From assembly GCF_047300855.1 (NCBI RefSeq), contig NZ_CP170197.1:248001-312000 (forward strand): DNA of 64,000 nucleotides, given 5' to 3'. Both the position numbers and the translations under genes were made by a program. Under the pieces are notes generated by a model that did no database searches, was not told the DNA's origin, and saw only the letters and a list, made by a program, of their open reading frames with translations. Shown here piece after piece: positions 25,872 to 34,577 of this stretch (the first letter of the stretch is position 1; the number at the start of each line of letters is the position of its first letter). The DNA comes from Sulfuriferula sp047300855 (GTDB lineage: Bacteria; Pseudomonadota; Gammaproteobacteria; Burkholderiales; Sulfuriferulaceae).

Positions 25872-27406
25872 ACATGCAACTTTCTCACCCGCGTCTGGAA
25901 TTGCGCGGCATCACCAAAATTTATCCTTCAGTGGTAGCGAATGAGAAGGTCGATTTGATTGTGCGCCCCGGTGAGATTCATGCGGTGCTGGGGGAAAATG
26001 GAGCTGGCAAGAGCACGCTGATGAAGATCATCTACGGTGTGACCAGGCCCGATGCCGGCGAGATGTTGTGGGAGAACCGCGAAGTGCATATTGAATCACC
26101 GGCCGAAGCGCGGCGCATGGGTATCGGTATGGTGTTCCAGCATTTCTCCCTGTTCGAGACACTCACCGTGGCGGAAAACATTTCTCTTGCCCTGGATACG
26201 CCGATGGCATCTTCCGAGCTGGCGCAGCGTATCAGTGCAGTGTCTGAAGAATATGGCCTACCCATTGATCCGCACCGGTTGGTGCACAGCATGTCGGTTG
26301 GTGAGCGCCAGCGTGTGGAAATTGTACGTTGCCTGCTAAATCGTCCCCGACTGCTGATCATGGATGAGCCTACCTCGGTACTTACCCCGCAAGCTGTGCT
26401 CAAGCTGTTCGAAACTCTGCGTCGGCTGGCAGCCGAGGGCTGCAGCATTCTCTACATTAGCCACAAGCTGGACGAAATCCAGGCATTGTGCGATAGCGCC
26501 ACGGTGCTGCGCAGCGGGTGTGTAACGGGCACAACGAGCCCCAAACAGGAAACCCGTGAATCGCTGGCGCGGATGATGATAGGCAAAGATTTGCCACACT
26601 GCCAAATGGATACCCGAACGCCTGGTGAAGTTCGTCTCAAAATCAATCAGCTCAGTCTGGCTACCGTTGATCCATTCGGTACGCATTTGAAAAATATCGA
26701 CCTTGAAGTGCGCAGCGGTGAAATTGTCGGGATCGCTGGAATATCAGGAAATGGTCAGAAAGAGCTATTGGCCGCTTTGTCCGGCGAACAGCCTATGCAG
26801 CAGTCGGACACCACCCATATCTGCGGTACTGCAGCAGGAAAATCTAATCCGGCACAGCGGCGCAAGTTGGGCCTGCGCTTTGTGCCGGAAGAGCGTTTGG
26901 GACGCGGTGCTGTGCCGTCATTGAGTCTGGGACTCAATGCGCTGATCACGGGTAGCGACAGCAGTATGGTCAAACGAGGGCTCATTGACCACTCCTCAGT
27001 GCGTGTTTTCGCCCAGGCTGTCATCAAACGTTTTAATGTGAAATGTGGCGGCGACAAGGCTTTGGCAAGCAGTCTATCGGGCGGGAATCTGCAAAAATTC
27101 ATTGTTGGTCGCGAAATCATGTTCGCACCCAAGATGATGATCGTTGCCCAGCCCACCTGGGGTGTGGATATAGGAGCAGCACAACTGATACGACAGGCGC
27201 TGATTGACCTGAGAAATCAGGGGGTGGCTGTGCTAGTGGTGTCGGAAGAGTTGGAGGAGTTATTCATGATCTGCGATCGCATCGCGGTCATTGCCGACGG
27301 ACGGCTTTCGCCGGTGGTAGCTGCTGTAGAAACCAGCGTGGCACAAATCGGCCTGTGGATGAGTGGCGAATTCACCCAGGATAATTCGGAGCTTGCTCAT
27401 GCTTAG
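25868..27406 (+). CDS. BMP-family ABC transporter ATP-binding protein (two ABC domains)
   Basis: This 512-residue ATPase has two ABC domains, as in nucleoside and sugar importers of the NupA/YufO type. Domain one has Walker A GENGAGKST near residue 43, signature SVGERQRVE and Walker B LLIMDEPTSVL. Domain two has a degenerate Walker A (GISGNGQKE), signature LSGGNLQK and VAQPTWGVDIGA in place of the usual DEPT, so the second site is probably inactive, as is normal for this family. It overlaps xdhC and the following permease. With the two permeases and the BMP protein at 13989 it forms an importer for purine compounds. Confidence 0.92.
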   Translation: MNMQLSHPRLELRGITKIYPSVVANEKVDLIVRPGEIHAVLGENGAGKSTLMKIIYGVTRPDAGEMLWENREVHIESPAEARRMGIGMVFQHFSLFETLTVAENISLALDTPMASSELAQRISAVSEEYGLPIDPHRLVHSMSVGERQRVEIVRCLLNRPRLLIMDEPTSVLTPQAVLKLFETLRRLAAEGCSILYISHKLDEIQALCDSATVLRSGCVTGTTSPKQETRESLARMMIGKDLPHCQMDTRTPGEVRLKINQLSLATVDPFGTHLKNIDLEVRSGEIVGIAGISGNGQKELLAALSGEQPMQQSDTTHICGTAAGKSNPAQRRKLGLRFVPEERLGRGAVPSLSLGLNALITGSDSSMVKRGLIDHSSVRVFAQAVIKRFNVKCGGDKALASSLSGGNLQKFIVGREIMFAPKMMIVAQPTWGVDIGAAQLIRQALIDLRNQGVAVLVVSEELEELFMICDRIAVIADGRLSPVVAAVETSVAQIGLWMSGEFTQDNSELAHA

Positions 27407-28508
27407 ACTGGAACGCCGTGCCCATCCGTCAACATTAATGATGTTTGCTTCACCGCTGATTGCGGCAGTGTGCATGCTGATTACCGGCTATTTGTTATTT
27501 ATCTTGTTGGGGAAGGATCCGCTGCATGCCTTTTGGATATTCTTTATTAAACCCTTGACCACGGCCTATGGTATCGGTGAGTGGCTATTGAAAGCCACGC
27601 CGCTGATACTGTGCGGTCTGGGGCTGTCCATCGGGTTCCGTGCCAGTGTATGGAACATCGGTGCGGAAGGCCAGCTCACCATGGGCGCAATTGCAGCAGG
27701 GGGCGTGGCCTTGTATTTCCATGGCGTGGAGGCAACTTGGGTATTGCCGCTGATGGTTTGTGCGGGGGTGGCCGGTGGTATGGCCTGGGCAGCTATTCCG
27801 GCGTTCTTGCGTACCCGATTTCATACCAATGAAATACTGGTGAGTCTGATGTTGGTATATGTCGCTCAGCTATTTCTAGGTTACCTCGTTCAGGGTCCCT
27901 GGCGTGACCCCGATGGCTTTAACTTTCCCCAAACAAAAATGTTCTCGGATGCAGAGATGCTGCCGCTTCTGGTTGATGGCTTGCGCACCAATCTGGCATT
28001 CGTCATCGCATTGCTGCTGGTAGCAGTGTCGTGGTTTTTTTCGCATAAGATGTTTGCCGGTTTTCGCATGCAGGTAAGCGGTTTGGCTCCTGCAGCAGCG
28101 CGTTATGCTGGTTTTAGCGAGAAGCGCAATGTCTGGCTGGCCTTGTTGATCGGCGGCGGGATGGCGGGATTTGCGGGGATGGCTGAAGTGGCTGGTCCGA
28201 TTGGTCAGTTGCAGCCTACGATTTCGCCAGGCTACGGTTTCGCCGCCATTATTGTCGCTTTCGTTGGTCGGCTTCATCCGCTCGGGGTGCTGCTGGCAAG
28301 CTTGCTCATGTCCCTGCTTTATTTGGGCGGAGAAACGGCGCAGATGAACCTCGGTTTGCCTTCAGCCGTGACCGGGCTGTTTCAGGGATTGCTGCTGTTC
28401 TACTTGCTTGCCGCAGATATCTTTATCAACTTCCATTTTAAATCATACGCCCGCCCGGTGGAGCAGGTGAGGCCGGTTGATACGCTGTTGCCCGAGGAGC
28501 TTATATGA
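27399..28508 (+). CDS. BMP-family ABC transporter permease 1
   Basis: This ~369-residue multi-helix permease belongs to the branched-chain/ribose/nucleoside permease superfamily and resembles NupB/YufP. Eight or more membrane segments are apparent. Family features are ATPLILCGLGLSIGFRASVWNIGAEGQLTMGA and HTNEILVSLMLVYVA, the region that contacts the ATPase. ATG 27399 overlaps the end of the ATPase gene by eight bases; the longer frame from 27363 lies inside it. It pairs with the second permease as a heterodimeric channel. Confidence 0.92.
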   Translation: MLRLERRAHPSTLMMFASPLIAAVCMLITGYLLFILLGKDPLHAFWIFFIKPLTTAYGIGEWLLKATPLILCGLGLSIGFRASVWNIGAEGQLTMGAIAAGGVALYFHGVEATWVLPLMVCAGVAGGMAWAAIPAFLRTRFHTNEILVSLMLVYVAQLFLGYLVQGPWRDPDGFNFPQTKMFSDAEMLPLLVDGLRTNLAFVIALLLVAVSWFFSHKMFAGFRMQVSGLAPAAARYAGFSEKRNVWLALLIGGGMAGFAGMAEVAGPIGQLQPTISPGYGFAAIIVAFVGRLHPLGVLLASLLMSLLYLGGETAQMNLGLPSAVTGLFQGLLLFYLLAADIFINFHFKSYARPVEQVRPVDTLLPEELI

Positions 28509-29431
28509 ACGTCGAACAACTCGTCCCTATTCTCGCCAGCACGGTTGCAGCCGCCACGCCGCTGGCGTATGCCGCTTTTGGAGAACTGGCGACTGAGCGC
28601 GCGGGTGTGCTCAATCTGGGAGTAGAAGGTATGATGCTGGTCGGCGCCATGGCGGGCTTTGCCGTAGCTTCCCAAACCGGCAGTCTGGGTCTGGGCTTTG
28701 CAGCTGGCATGTTTTCCGGTATCACGCTAGCCCTGATATTCGCGGTGCTTACCCTCAGCCTGCAAACAAACCAGGTCGCCACGGGGCTTGCATTAACCCT
28801 GTTCGGGGTGGGTCTGAGTGCTTTTGCAGGACGTGATTATGTGGGTGTGCCGCTAGACGGACTGCAACCGTTCCCGATTCCGCTGTTGAGTGATATCCCT
28901 TTTCTCGGCCCGCTGTTATTTCACTTTGATATCGTGGTTTACGGTTCGATCGTGGCGCTATTCGCGTTGCAGTGGTTTTTCGGGCGTTCGCGCTGGGGAC
29001 TGGTGGTGCGCGCAGTCGGAGAGTCGCCCGCTTCTGCTCATGCCATCGGCTATTCGGTGATAGGCATACGCTACATGGCGGTGTTGTTCGGCGGTGCCAT
29101 GAGCGGTTTGGCTGGAGCTTATATGTCGCTTGCCGTGACGCCCATGTGGGTGGAGGGTATGACTGCGGGACGGGGCTGGATAGCGCTTGCACTGGTTGTT
29201 TTCGCTACCTGGAAACCTGTGCGTGTGCTGCTGGGCGCATACTTGTTCGGCGGTGTCACCATCCTCCAGTTTTACGGACAGGGTATGGGGATACATATCG
29301 CCTCGCAGCTACTCTCCATGTTGCCTTATCTGGTGACTATCGTTGTGCTGGTATTGATCAGCCGAAATCCAAAAACCATCCTGCTTAATCAACCGATGTC
29401 TCTGGGTCAGAGTTATTACCCGCATAGCTGA
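28505..29431 (+). CDS. BMP-family ABC transporter permease 2
   Basis: This 308-residue permease resembles NupC/YufQ. Features include ATPLAYAAFGELATERAGVLNLGVEGMMLVGAM near the N-terminus, TNQVATGLALTLFGVGLSAF, and a loop GRSRWGLVVRAVGESPASAHAIGY typical of this family. About eight membrane segments are predicted by eye. It overlaps permease 1 by ATGA and precedes puuD by five bases, so uptake and urate oxidation are co-expressed. Confidence 0.92.
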   Translation: MNVEQLVPILASTVAAATPLAYAAFGELATERAGVLNLGVEGMMLVGAMAGFAVASQTGSLGLGFAAGMFSGITLALIFAVLTLSLQTNQVATGLALTLFGVGLSAFAGRDYVGVPLDGLQPFPIPLLSDIPFLGPLLFHFDIVVYGSIVALFALQWFFGRSRWGLVVRAVGESPASAHAIGYSVIGIRYMAVLFGGAMSGLAGAYMSLAVTPMWVEGMTAGRGWIALALVVFATWKPVRVLLGAYLFGGVTILQFYGQGMGIHIASQLLSMLPYLVTIVVLVLISRNPKTILLNQPMSLGQSYYPHS

Positions 29432-29436
29432 ACCAT

Positions 29437-30636
29437 ATGAATGCTTATTGGCTGGACTGGCTTAATCTTTTGGGACGTTGGCTGCACCTGATTAGTGGCA
29501 TCGCCTGGATAGGCGCTTCGTTTTATTTTGTCTGGCTGGATAACCACCTGCTCAAGCCAAAAAATCCGGATGATTCCGACAAAGGAATTGCCGGGGAAGT
29601 ATGGTCTGTTCACGGTGGCGGTTTTTACCACGCGCAAAAATACCGTGTGGCACCGCAGTTATTGCCCGAGCCGTTGCACTGGTTCAAATGGGAAGCCTAC
29701 ACCACATGGCTATCGGGTTTTTTCATGTTGTGCCTGGTTTACTATGTAGGGGCGGGATCCTATCTGATTGATCCTGCGGTAGCCGCGCTTTCACCAATGG
29801 AGGCCATTGCTATCGGCCTCGGTTCTCTGGTGTTGGGCTGGCTGATTTACGACGGCTTGTGCCGTTCGCCCCTGGGGTGTAATGACCGCCTGCTTGGGCT
29901 GGCGGTAGCAATGCTGGCTGCCGTCGCTGCGTGGGGATTGTGCCATGTATTTAGTGGTCGCGGCGCCTTCATTCACTATGGTGCCATGCTCGGTACACTG
30001 ATGGTCGCCAACGTATTTTTTGTCATTATCCCCGGTCAGCGCGAGTTGATAAAAGCCAAACTGGCAGGCCGTGAACCCGACCCCGCGCCAGGCTTGAAGG
30101 CCAGGCAACGTTCGCTGCATAACACCTACTTCACCTTGCCGGTGATATTCACCATGATGAGCAATCACTATGCGATGGTGTTTAATCACCCGTATAACTG
30201 GGTGCTCCTTATCGCCATTTCCATTGCGGGTGCAGCTATTCGCGTGTATTTCGTCGCACGTCACAAAGGGCACGCCTCACCGGTGCCGATAGTGCTGGGG
30301 GTGGTTCTGCTGGCTGGTGTAGCGTTTGCCATCTCTCCTGCATCAGCACCCCAAGCTGTCGCTTCTGTGAATACCGCCGATCAGTTTGCACAGGTAGTAC
30401 ATATCGTGCAAAACCGTTGTGCAAGTTGTCATGCCGAGAAAGTTACCCAGGCAGGTTTTGTTGCTGCACCCAAGGGTGTGATGCTGGATACGCCTGAGCG
30501 TATCGCCTCCCACGCCACACAGATTTATCAGCAGGTATCCAGTCGGGCCATGCCGCTTGGAAATCTGACAGGCATGACCGATCAGGAACGGCAATTTATT
30601 GTTGCCTGGGGGATTGCCGGGGGCCCCTCTAAATGA
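29437..30636 (+). CDS. puuD: Membrane urate hydroxylase PuuD with C-terminal cytochrome c
   Basis: This 399-residue protein oxidises urate to 5-hydroxyisourate. It has the PuuD architecture: an N-terminal multi-helix domain (about residues 10-300; LHLISGIAWIGASFYFVWLDNHL, GGGFYHAQKYRVAP, FKWEAYTTWLSGFF) and a C-terminal cytochrome c domain with the haem motif CASCH near residue 328 and a later methionine segment (SRAMPLG). Unlike soluble oxygen-using uricases or the FAD enzyme HpxO, PuuD passes electrons to the respiratory chain, so urate breakdown feeds respiration. Its stop overlaps guaD (ATGA). Confidence 0.93.
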   Translation: MNAYWLDWLNLLGRWLHLISGIAWIGASFYFVWLDNHLLKPKNPDDSDKGIAGEVWSVHGGGFYHAQKYRVAPQLLPEPLHWFKWEAYTTWLSGFFMLCLVYYVGAGSYLIDPAVAALSPMEAIAIGLGSLVLGWLIYDGLCRSPLGCNDRLLGLAVAMLAAVAAWGLCHVFSGRGAFIHYGAMLGTLMVANVFFVIIPGQRELIKAKLAGREPDPAPGLKARQRSLHNTYFTLPVIFTMMSNHYAMVFNHPYNWVLLIAISIAGAAIRVYFVARHKGHASPVPIVLGVVLLAGVAFAISPASAPQAVASVNTADQFAQVVHIVQNRCASCHAEKVTQAGFVAAPKGVMLDTPERIASHATQIYQQVSSRAMPLGNLTGMTDQERQFIVAWGIAGGPSK

Positions 30637-31982
30637 GCATGACGGCAGCAGTATGTAATGCCTTTCGTGGGTCTATCCTGCATTTTCTCACCAACCCCGG
30701 TGAGGCGGGTGCTGACCATTCCTATCAGTTTATCCCAGACGGCTTGATAGTCGTGGAGAATGGCCGCGTGCTCGCGCTTGGTGGCTACGCAGAATTGCAC
30801 CCCACGCTGCCGGCCGGCACACAGCTTACCGACTACTCGGGCCGGATGATTTTGCCGGGCTTCATCGATACCCATATCCACTATTCCCAGACAGATGTCA
30901 TCGCCTCGCCGGGGAAGCAACTACTGGACTGGCTGGAGCATTACACCTTTCCCGCCGAAGGTCGTTTCGACGACATGAACCACGCGACAGAAGTCGCTGG
31001 ATTCTTCCTTGACGAATTGCTGCGCAACGGCACCACAACAGCGTTAGTGTTTGGCACGACCCATCGTCAATCGCTGGATGCCTTCTTCGCCGTAGCTGGG
31101 CAGCGAGCCCTGCGCATGGTGGCGGGCAAAGTGCTGATGGATCGTAACTGCCCCGAGTTTTTGCGCGATACATCTGATAGCGCATATGCCGATTCGGCAG
31201 CGCTGATAGAACGTTGGCACGGACAAGGGCGACTGGGGTATGCCATCACCCCGCGCTTCGCCGTTACCTCGTCGGATGCGCAACTAGCCCAAGTGGGTGA
31301 GCTAGCACGCACCTATCCCGAGGTGCATATCCACACCCACCTCGCGGAAAATATGGACGAAGTGGCTTGGGTGGCCAAGCTGTTTCCATGGAGCCGAAGT
31401 TACCTTGACGTCTACGACCACTATGGCCTGTTGCGCGAGCGTGCCGTCTACGCGCACTGCATCCATCTCGATGAAGATGACCGTCAGCGCATGGTGGATA
31501 GCGGCGCGACAGCCGCTTTTTGTCCCACCTCGAACCTGTTTCTGGGCAGCGGTTTGTTTGATCTTGCCGGGGTGCTGGATTCAGGCATGCGCGTGGGTGT
31601 GGCTACCGATGTAGGCGGCGGTACCAGTTTCAGCATGCTGCGCACCCTGGGTGAATCATACAAAGTGGCACAACTGCGCGGGTACACGCTGCCATCTTTA
31701 CAGGCTTTCTATCTGGCCACCCTGGGCAATGCCAAAGCCTTGGGGTTGGATGACAATATAGGTAACCTGGCTCCCGGTAAAGAAGCCGATTTTATCGTGC
31801 TGGATCCCGAATCAACACCACTCATGGCGCGGCGCATGCGCAGTGCGACGACCCTGATCGAACGCCTGTTCATATTTATGACGCTGGGTGATGATCGGGC
31901 TGTGGCAGCCACCTATATTCTCGGGGAACTTGTCCATACACGAGCATGCTTGCCTAGTGCAGAGAATCTATCCAATGAATGA
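30633..31982 (+). CDS. guaD: Guanine deaminase
   Basis: This 449-residue amidohydrolase converts guanine to xanthine and ammonia. Motifs in order are PGFIDTHIHYSQTDVIASPGKQ near residue 72 (zinc HxH), the guanine-specific LDWLEHYTFPAEGRFDD, IHTHLAENMDE near 230, VYAHCIHLDEDD near 270 and VATDVGGGTSFSMLRT near 320 with the catalytic aspartate. The start overlaps puuD and the end overlaps a small ORF. Xanthine formed goes to XdhAB in the same operon. Confidence 0.95.
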   Translation: MSMTAAVCNAFRGSILHFLTNPGEAGADHSYQFIPDGLIVVENGRVLALGGYAELHPTLPAGTQLTDYSGRMILPGFIDTHIHYSQTDVIASPGKQLLDWLEHYTFPAEGRFDDMNHATEVAGFFLDELLRNGTTTALVFGTTHRQSLDAFFAVAGQRALRMVAGKVLMDRNCPEFLRDTSDSAYADSAALIERWHGQGRLGYAITPRFAVTSSDAQLAQVGELARTYPEVHIHTHLAENMDEVAWVAKLFPWSRSYLDVYDHYGLLRERAVYAHCIHLDEDDRQRMVDSGATAAFCPTSNLFLGSGLFDLAGVLDSGMRVGVATDVGGGTSFSMLRTLGESYKVAQLRGYTLPSLQAFYLATLGNAKALGLDDNIGNLAPGKEADFIVLDPESTPLMARRMRSATTLIERLFIFMTLGDDRAVAATYILGELVHTRACLPSAENLSNE

Positions 31983-32097
31983 CTTACTTGCTGCGGGAAT
32001 GGAATTGTCACTGGCAAGCGACCGCTGGTCTGTTGTTTATCGTCGCTATTTGAGCCAAAAAAATCTGCGCTACGGCGTGCGTTCTGCTGAGAAATAA
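31975..32097 (+). CDS. Small ORF (40 aa) between guaD and the 8-oxoguanine deaminase gene
   Basis: ATG 31975 lies inside the last codons of guaD (eight-base overlap) and the frame ends four bases before the next gene. The peptide (starts MNDLLAAGMELSLASDRW, many Arg/Lys at its end) has no recognised family, helix bundle or leader. It could be a real coupled small protein, or simply a translated bridge keeping ribosomes moving from guaD to the next start, which lacks a clear ribosome site. Confidence 0.4.
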   Translation: MNDLLAAGMELSLASDRWSVVYRRYLSQKNLRYGVRSAEK

Positions 32098-32101
32098 ATA
32101 G

Positions 32102-33514
32102 ATGATTAATCGGATACTGATCCACGATGCCGAGGTGGTGGTGACCATGAATGCAACTCGTGAAGAGTTGCCTCGCGCCAGTGTTCTGGTCGAGGGTGAC
32201 ACGATCCTGAGGCTGGGTGCAGCCACGGAAATCGATGCATGGATAGCGCAAGACCCTGCTTTTCGCTACCCACATCGCACCATTGATGCCAGGGGCTGTG
32301 TGGTGATGCCCGGGCTGGTCAATTGCCATCATCATCTCTACCAGACCCTTACGCGTGCGATTGGCACCGGGCAGGGCAGGGTGCTGTTTGACTGGCTGAA
32401 AATGCTTTACCCGGTATGGGCTGAAATGGATCCGGAAGCGATACACGTCAGTACCCAGGTTGGACTGGCCGAACTGCTGCTATCCGGTGCCACCACCGTG
32501 GCGGATCACCTTTATCTGTTTCCAAATGGCACGCGGCTGGACGACGAAATTGCCGCCGCACGCGAGCTCGGTGTGCGATTTCATCCCACGCGCGGCAGCA
32601 TGAGCCTGGGCGAGAGCCAGGGAGGGCTGCCACCAGACAGGGTAGTAGAAAACGAGGCCGCTATTCTTGAGGACTGCCAGCGCGTCATTGAGACTTTTCA
32701 TGATGCCGCGCCGTGTTCCATGCTGCGCATCGGGCTTGCACCCTGTTCGCCTTTCAGCGTGAGTGCAGACCTGATGCGTGAGAGTGCACGCCTGGCACGT
32801 ACTTATCAGCGCGTTGGTTTGCATACTCACCTTGCCGAAACCCTGGACGAGGATCGCTTCTGCCTTGAAAAATTCGGCAAACATCCCCTGGACTATGCAG
32901 AATCGGTTGAGTGGACGGGAAGTGACGTCTGGTTCGCCCACATGGTGCACCCCAGCGAATCTGACATGGGCCGGTTGGCCCACCATTGCAGTGGTGTCTG
33001 TCACTGTGCCAGCAGCAACATGATTCTCGCCTCGGGCATCGCACCGGTGCGGCGCATGCTGGACTTGGGTGTGCGTGTGGGATTAGGGGTAGATGGCTCC
33101 GCAAGTAACGACGGCAACCATATGCTGGGCGAGGCGCGTCAGGCCATGCTGCTGCAACGTGTAGGCTGGCCCGGCTTCGAGTCGCGTGCTGATCGCCTGT
33201 CTGCACGGGAGGCGCTGGAACTCGCTACCCTGGGTGGAGCGCGTGTGCTGCAACGCGACGACATTGGCAGCCTGGAACCGGGCAAAGCCGCTGATCTGGT
33301 GGCCTTTCGTGTGGATGACCTGGGTCACGCCGGTGCGCTGGGCGATCCGGTTGCTTCGCTGCTGACTTGCGCACCCGGCCGTGTCTGGCTTTCTGTCATT
33401 AATGGCAAGATCGTGGTCGAGAATAGCGAGCTGAAAGGCATGGATATGGCAGCGCTGATCAAACGCCATAACGCGGCCAGTATGGGCATGTTAAAAAGAG
33501 CAGGGCTGGTTTGA
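32102..33514 (+). CDS. 8-oxoguanine deaminase
   Basis: This 470-residue amidohydrolase most resembles bacterial 8-oxoguanine deaminases (TrzN/AtzB-like group), which convert 8-oxoguanine directly to urate. Motifs are MPGLVNCHHHLYQTLTRAI near residue 65 (zinc HxH), LFDWLKMLYPVWAEMDPEA, GLHTHLAETLDEDRFC near 240, WFAHMVHPSESD near 278 and GLGVDGSASNDG near 328 with the catalytic aspartate. Because its product is already urate, it enters the pathway downstream of xanthine dehydrogenase. Activity on related aminopurines or isocytosine-like compounds cannot be excluded. Confidence 0.87.
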   Translation: MINRILIHDAEVVVTMNATREELPRASVLVEGDTILRLGAATEIDAWIAQDPAFRYPHRTIDARGCVVMPGLVNCHHHLYQTLTRAIGTGQGRVLFDWLKMLYPVWAEMDPEAIHVSTQVGLAELLLSGATTVADHLYLFPNGTRLDDEIAAARELGVRFHPTRGSMSLGESQGGLPPDRVVENEAAILEDCQRVIETFHDAAPCSMLRIGLAPCSPFSVSADLMRESARLARTYQRVGLHTHLAETLDEDRFCLEKFGKHPLDYAESVEWTGSDVWFAHMVHPSESDMGRLAHHCSGVCHCASSNMILASGIAPVRRMLDLGVRVGLGVDGSASNDGNHMLGEARQAMLLQRVGWPGFESRADRLSAREALELATLGGARVLQRDDIGSLEPGKAADLVAFRVDDLGHAGALGDPVASLLTCAPGRVWLSVINGKIVVENSELKGMDMAALIKRHNAASMGMLKRAGLV

Positions 33515-33571
33515 AATGCTTATTCCTTTGGAACAGTACCTTGGCTATGAGAGAAATCAGAAGTCTCGACC

Positions 33572-34087
33572 ATGACCGATAATTCCATCATCCTGCCCCC
33601 TCAGGACTTTTCCCCCACGCGCGAACAGATGCTGCGGCATCTGCGCAGATCCAACGAGGTAGCCCAGCGCGCTGTTACCCTCGGTTGTCACCCGTTCGGT
33701 GCGATCCTGGTAGGCCCGGATCAGGAGACGATCCTGCTTGAGCAGTGCAACATCGATACGGTGAACCATGCGGAGTCAACGCTGGCACGAATCGCCGCGA
33801 GCAATTTCTCGCCGGAGTATCTATGGAGTTGCATGCTCTATACCGCCGTCGAACCCTGCTGCATGTGCGCCGGCACCGCCTATTGGGCAAATATCGGCCG
33901 CATCGTATACGGCATGACCGAGCACCAGCTCTTGCAGGAAACCGGGGGCCACAAAGAAAATCAGACGATGAGCGTGCCCTCTCGCTATGTGTTCGATCAC
34001 TGCCAGAAACCAGTGGAACTGATCGGCCCGGTCGAGGAAATTGTGGAAGAAACGCTTCGCCTGCATCGTTCATTCTGGCAGAAATAG
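33572..34087 (+). CDS. Cytidine/deoxycytidylate deaminase-fold nucleobase deaminase
   Basis: This 171-residue zinc deaminase has the CDA signature: NHAESTLAR near residue 69 (zinc His and catalytic Glu) and AVEPCCMCAGTAYWANI near 91-107 (zinc cysteines). The YGM, QLLQETGG and TMSVPSRYVF segments recall the bacterial GuaD/TadA-like nucleoside deaminases that act on guanine, cytosine or related bases. It closes the plus-strand purine operon, 57 bp after the 8-oxoguanine deaminase gene. With a dedicated guanine deaminase already present, it may cover another base (cytosine, isoguanine or a modified purine); the substrate is unproven. Confidence 0.8.
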   Translation: MTDNSIILPPQDFSPTREQMLRHLRRSNEVAQRAVTLGCHPFGAILVGPDQETILLEQCNIDTVNHAESTLARIAASNFSPEYLWSCMLYTAVEPCCMCAGTAYWANIGRIVYGMTEHQLLQETGGHKENQTMSVPSRYVFDHCQKPVELIGPVEEIVEETLRLHRSFWQK

Positions 34088-34577
34088 GAACAGAGTCAGA
34101 TACAAAACCACGCCGAGCTGATTTTTGTGATGGAATGGCTCAGATCGACCCCTTTGCATAGAAGCGAACTATGTATAGTTGAAGAGCCTGTCCCCAGTGT
34201 ATCGGCATCACGCCGACCCTTTGCAATGTAATCGTACGAGCTGCTTGCGCCGCTCTGCCATCGTTCCAACGTCTGAAATCCTGCGTCTTCTTTGTACATA
34301 CTGGTCGGGCTGATTTGATCGGGAAAAATTCAATCTTCATCGTCCTGAGTCAACAAACATAATTTTAAATGCACTTAAATGGGGCCCAAAATAATTTTTC
34401 TTTGGTTAACTGGCGCCACTTAAATGGAAGATTATTTTATTTATAACTGATTGTTATGAATAGAGTATTTATTTGAATCCAAAGTGTATTAGGCGTCTCG
34501 CAACCTTGGTTTCCGCGTTGGCATGAATGCTGCTGTGAGTCAGATATGAACATGACCAATGTCGCAGGTTCCCAATA
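34088..34577. other. Intergenic region with degenerate sequence and upstream regulatory repeats
   Basis: No convincing gene is present. The first ~250 bp (34090-34340) hold short frames on the minus strand that look like decayed mobile-element DNA, but no family is recognised. An 11-bp direct repeat CACTTAAATGG occurs at 34372-34382 and 34417-34427, 45 bp apart. The first copy is part of an NtrC-like TGCACT-N5-GGGGCC (34370-34386), about 130 bp upstream of the sigma-54 promoter at 34519. Confidence 0.45.
34519..34533 (+). promoter_or_regulatory. Sigma-54 promoter of the NitT/TauT-type ABC operon
   Basis: TGGCATG-N4-CTGC matches 9 of 11 defined positions with GG and GC correctly spaced. The predicted start near 34545 leaves a leader of about 33 nt to ATG 34578, a compact and typical arrangement. 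Confidence 0.65.
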
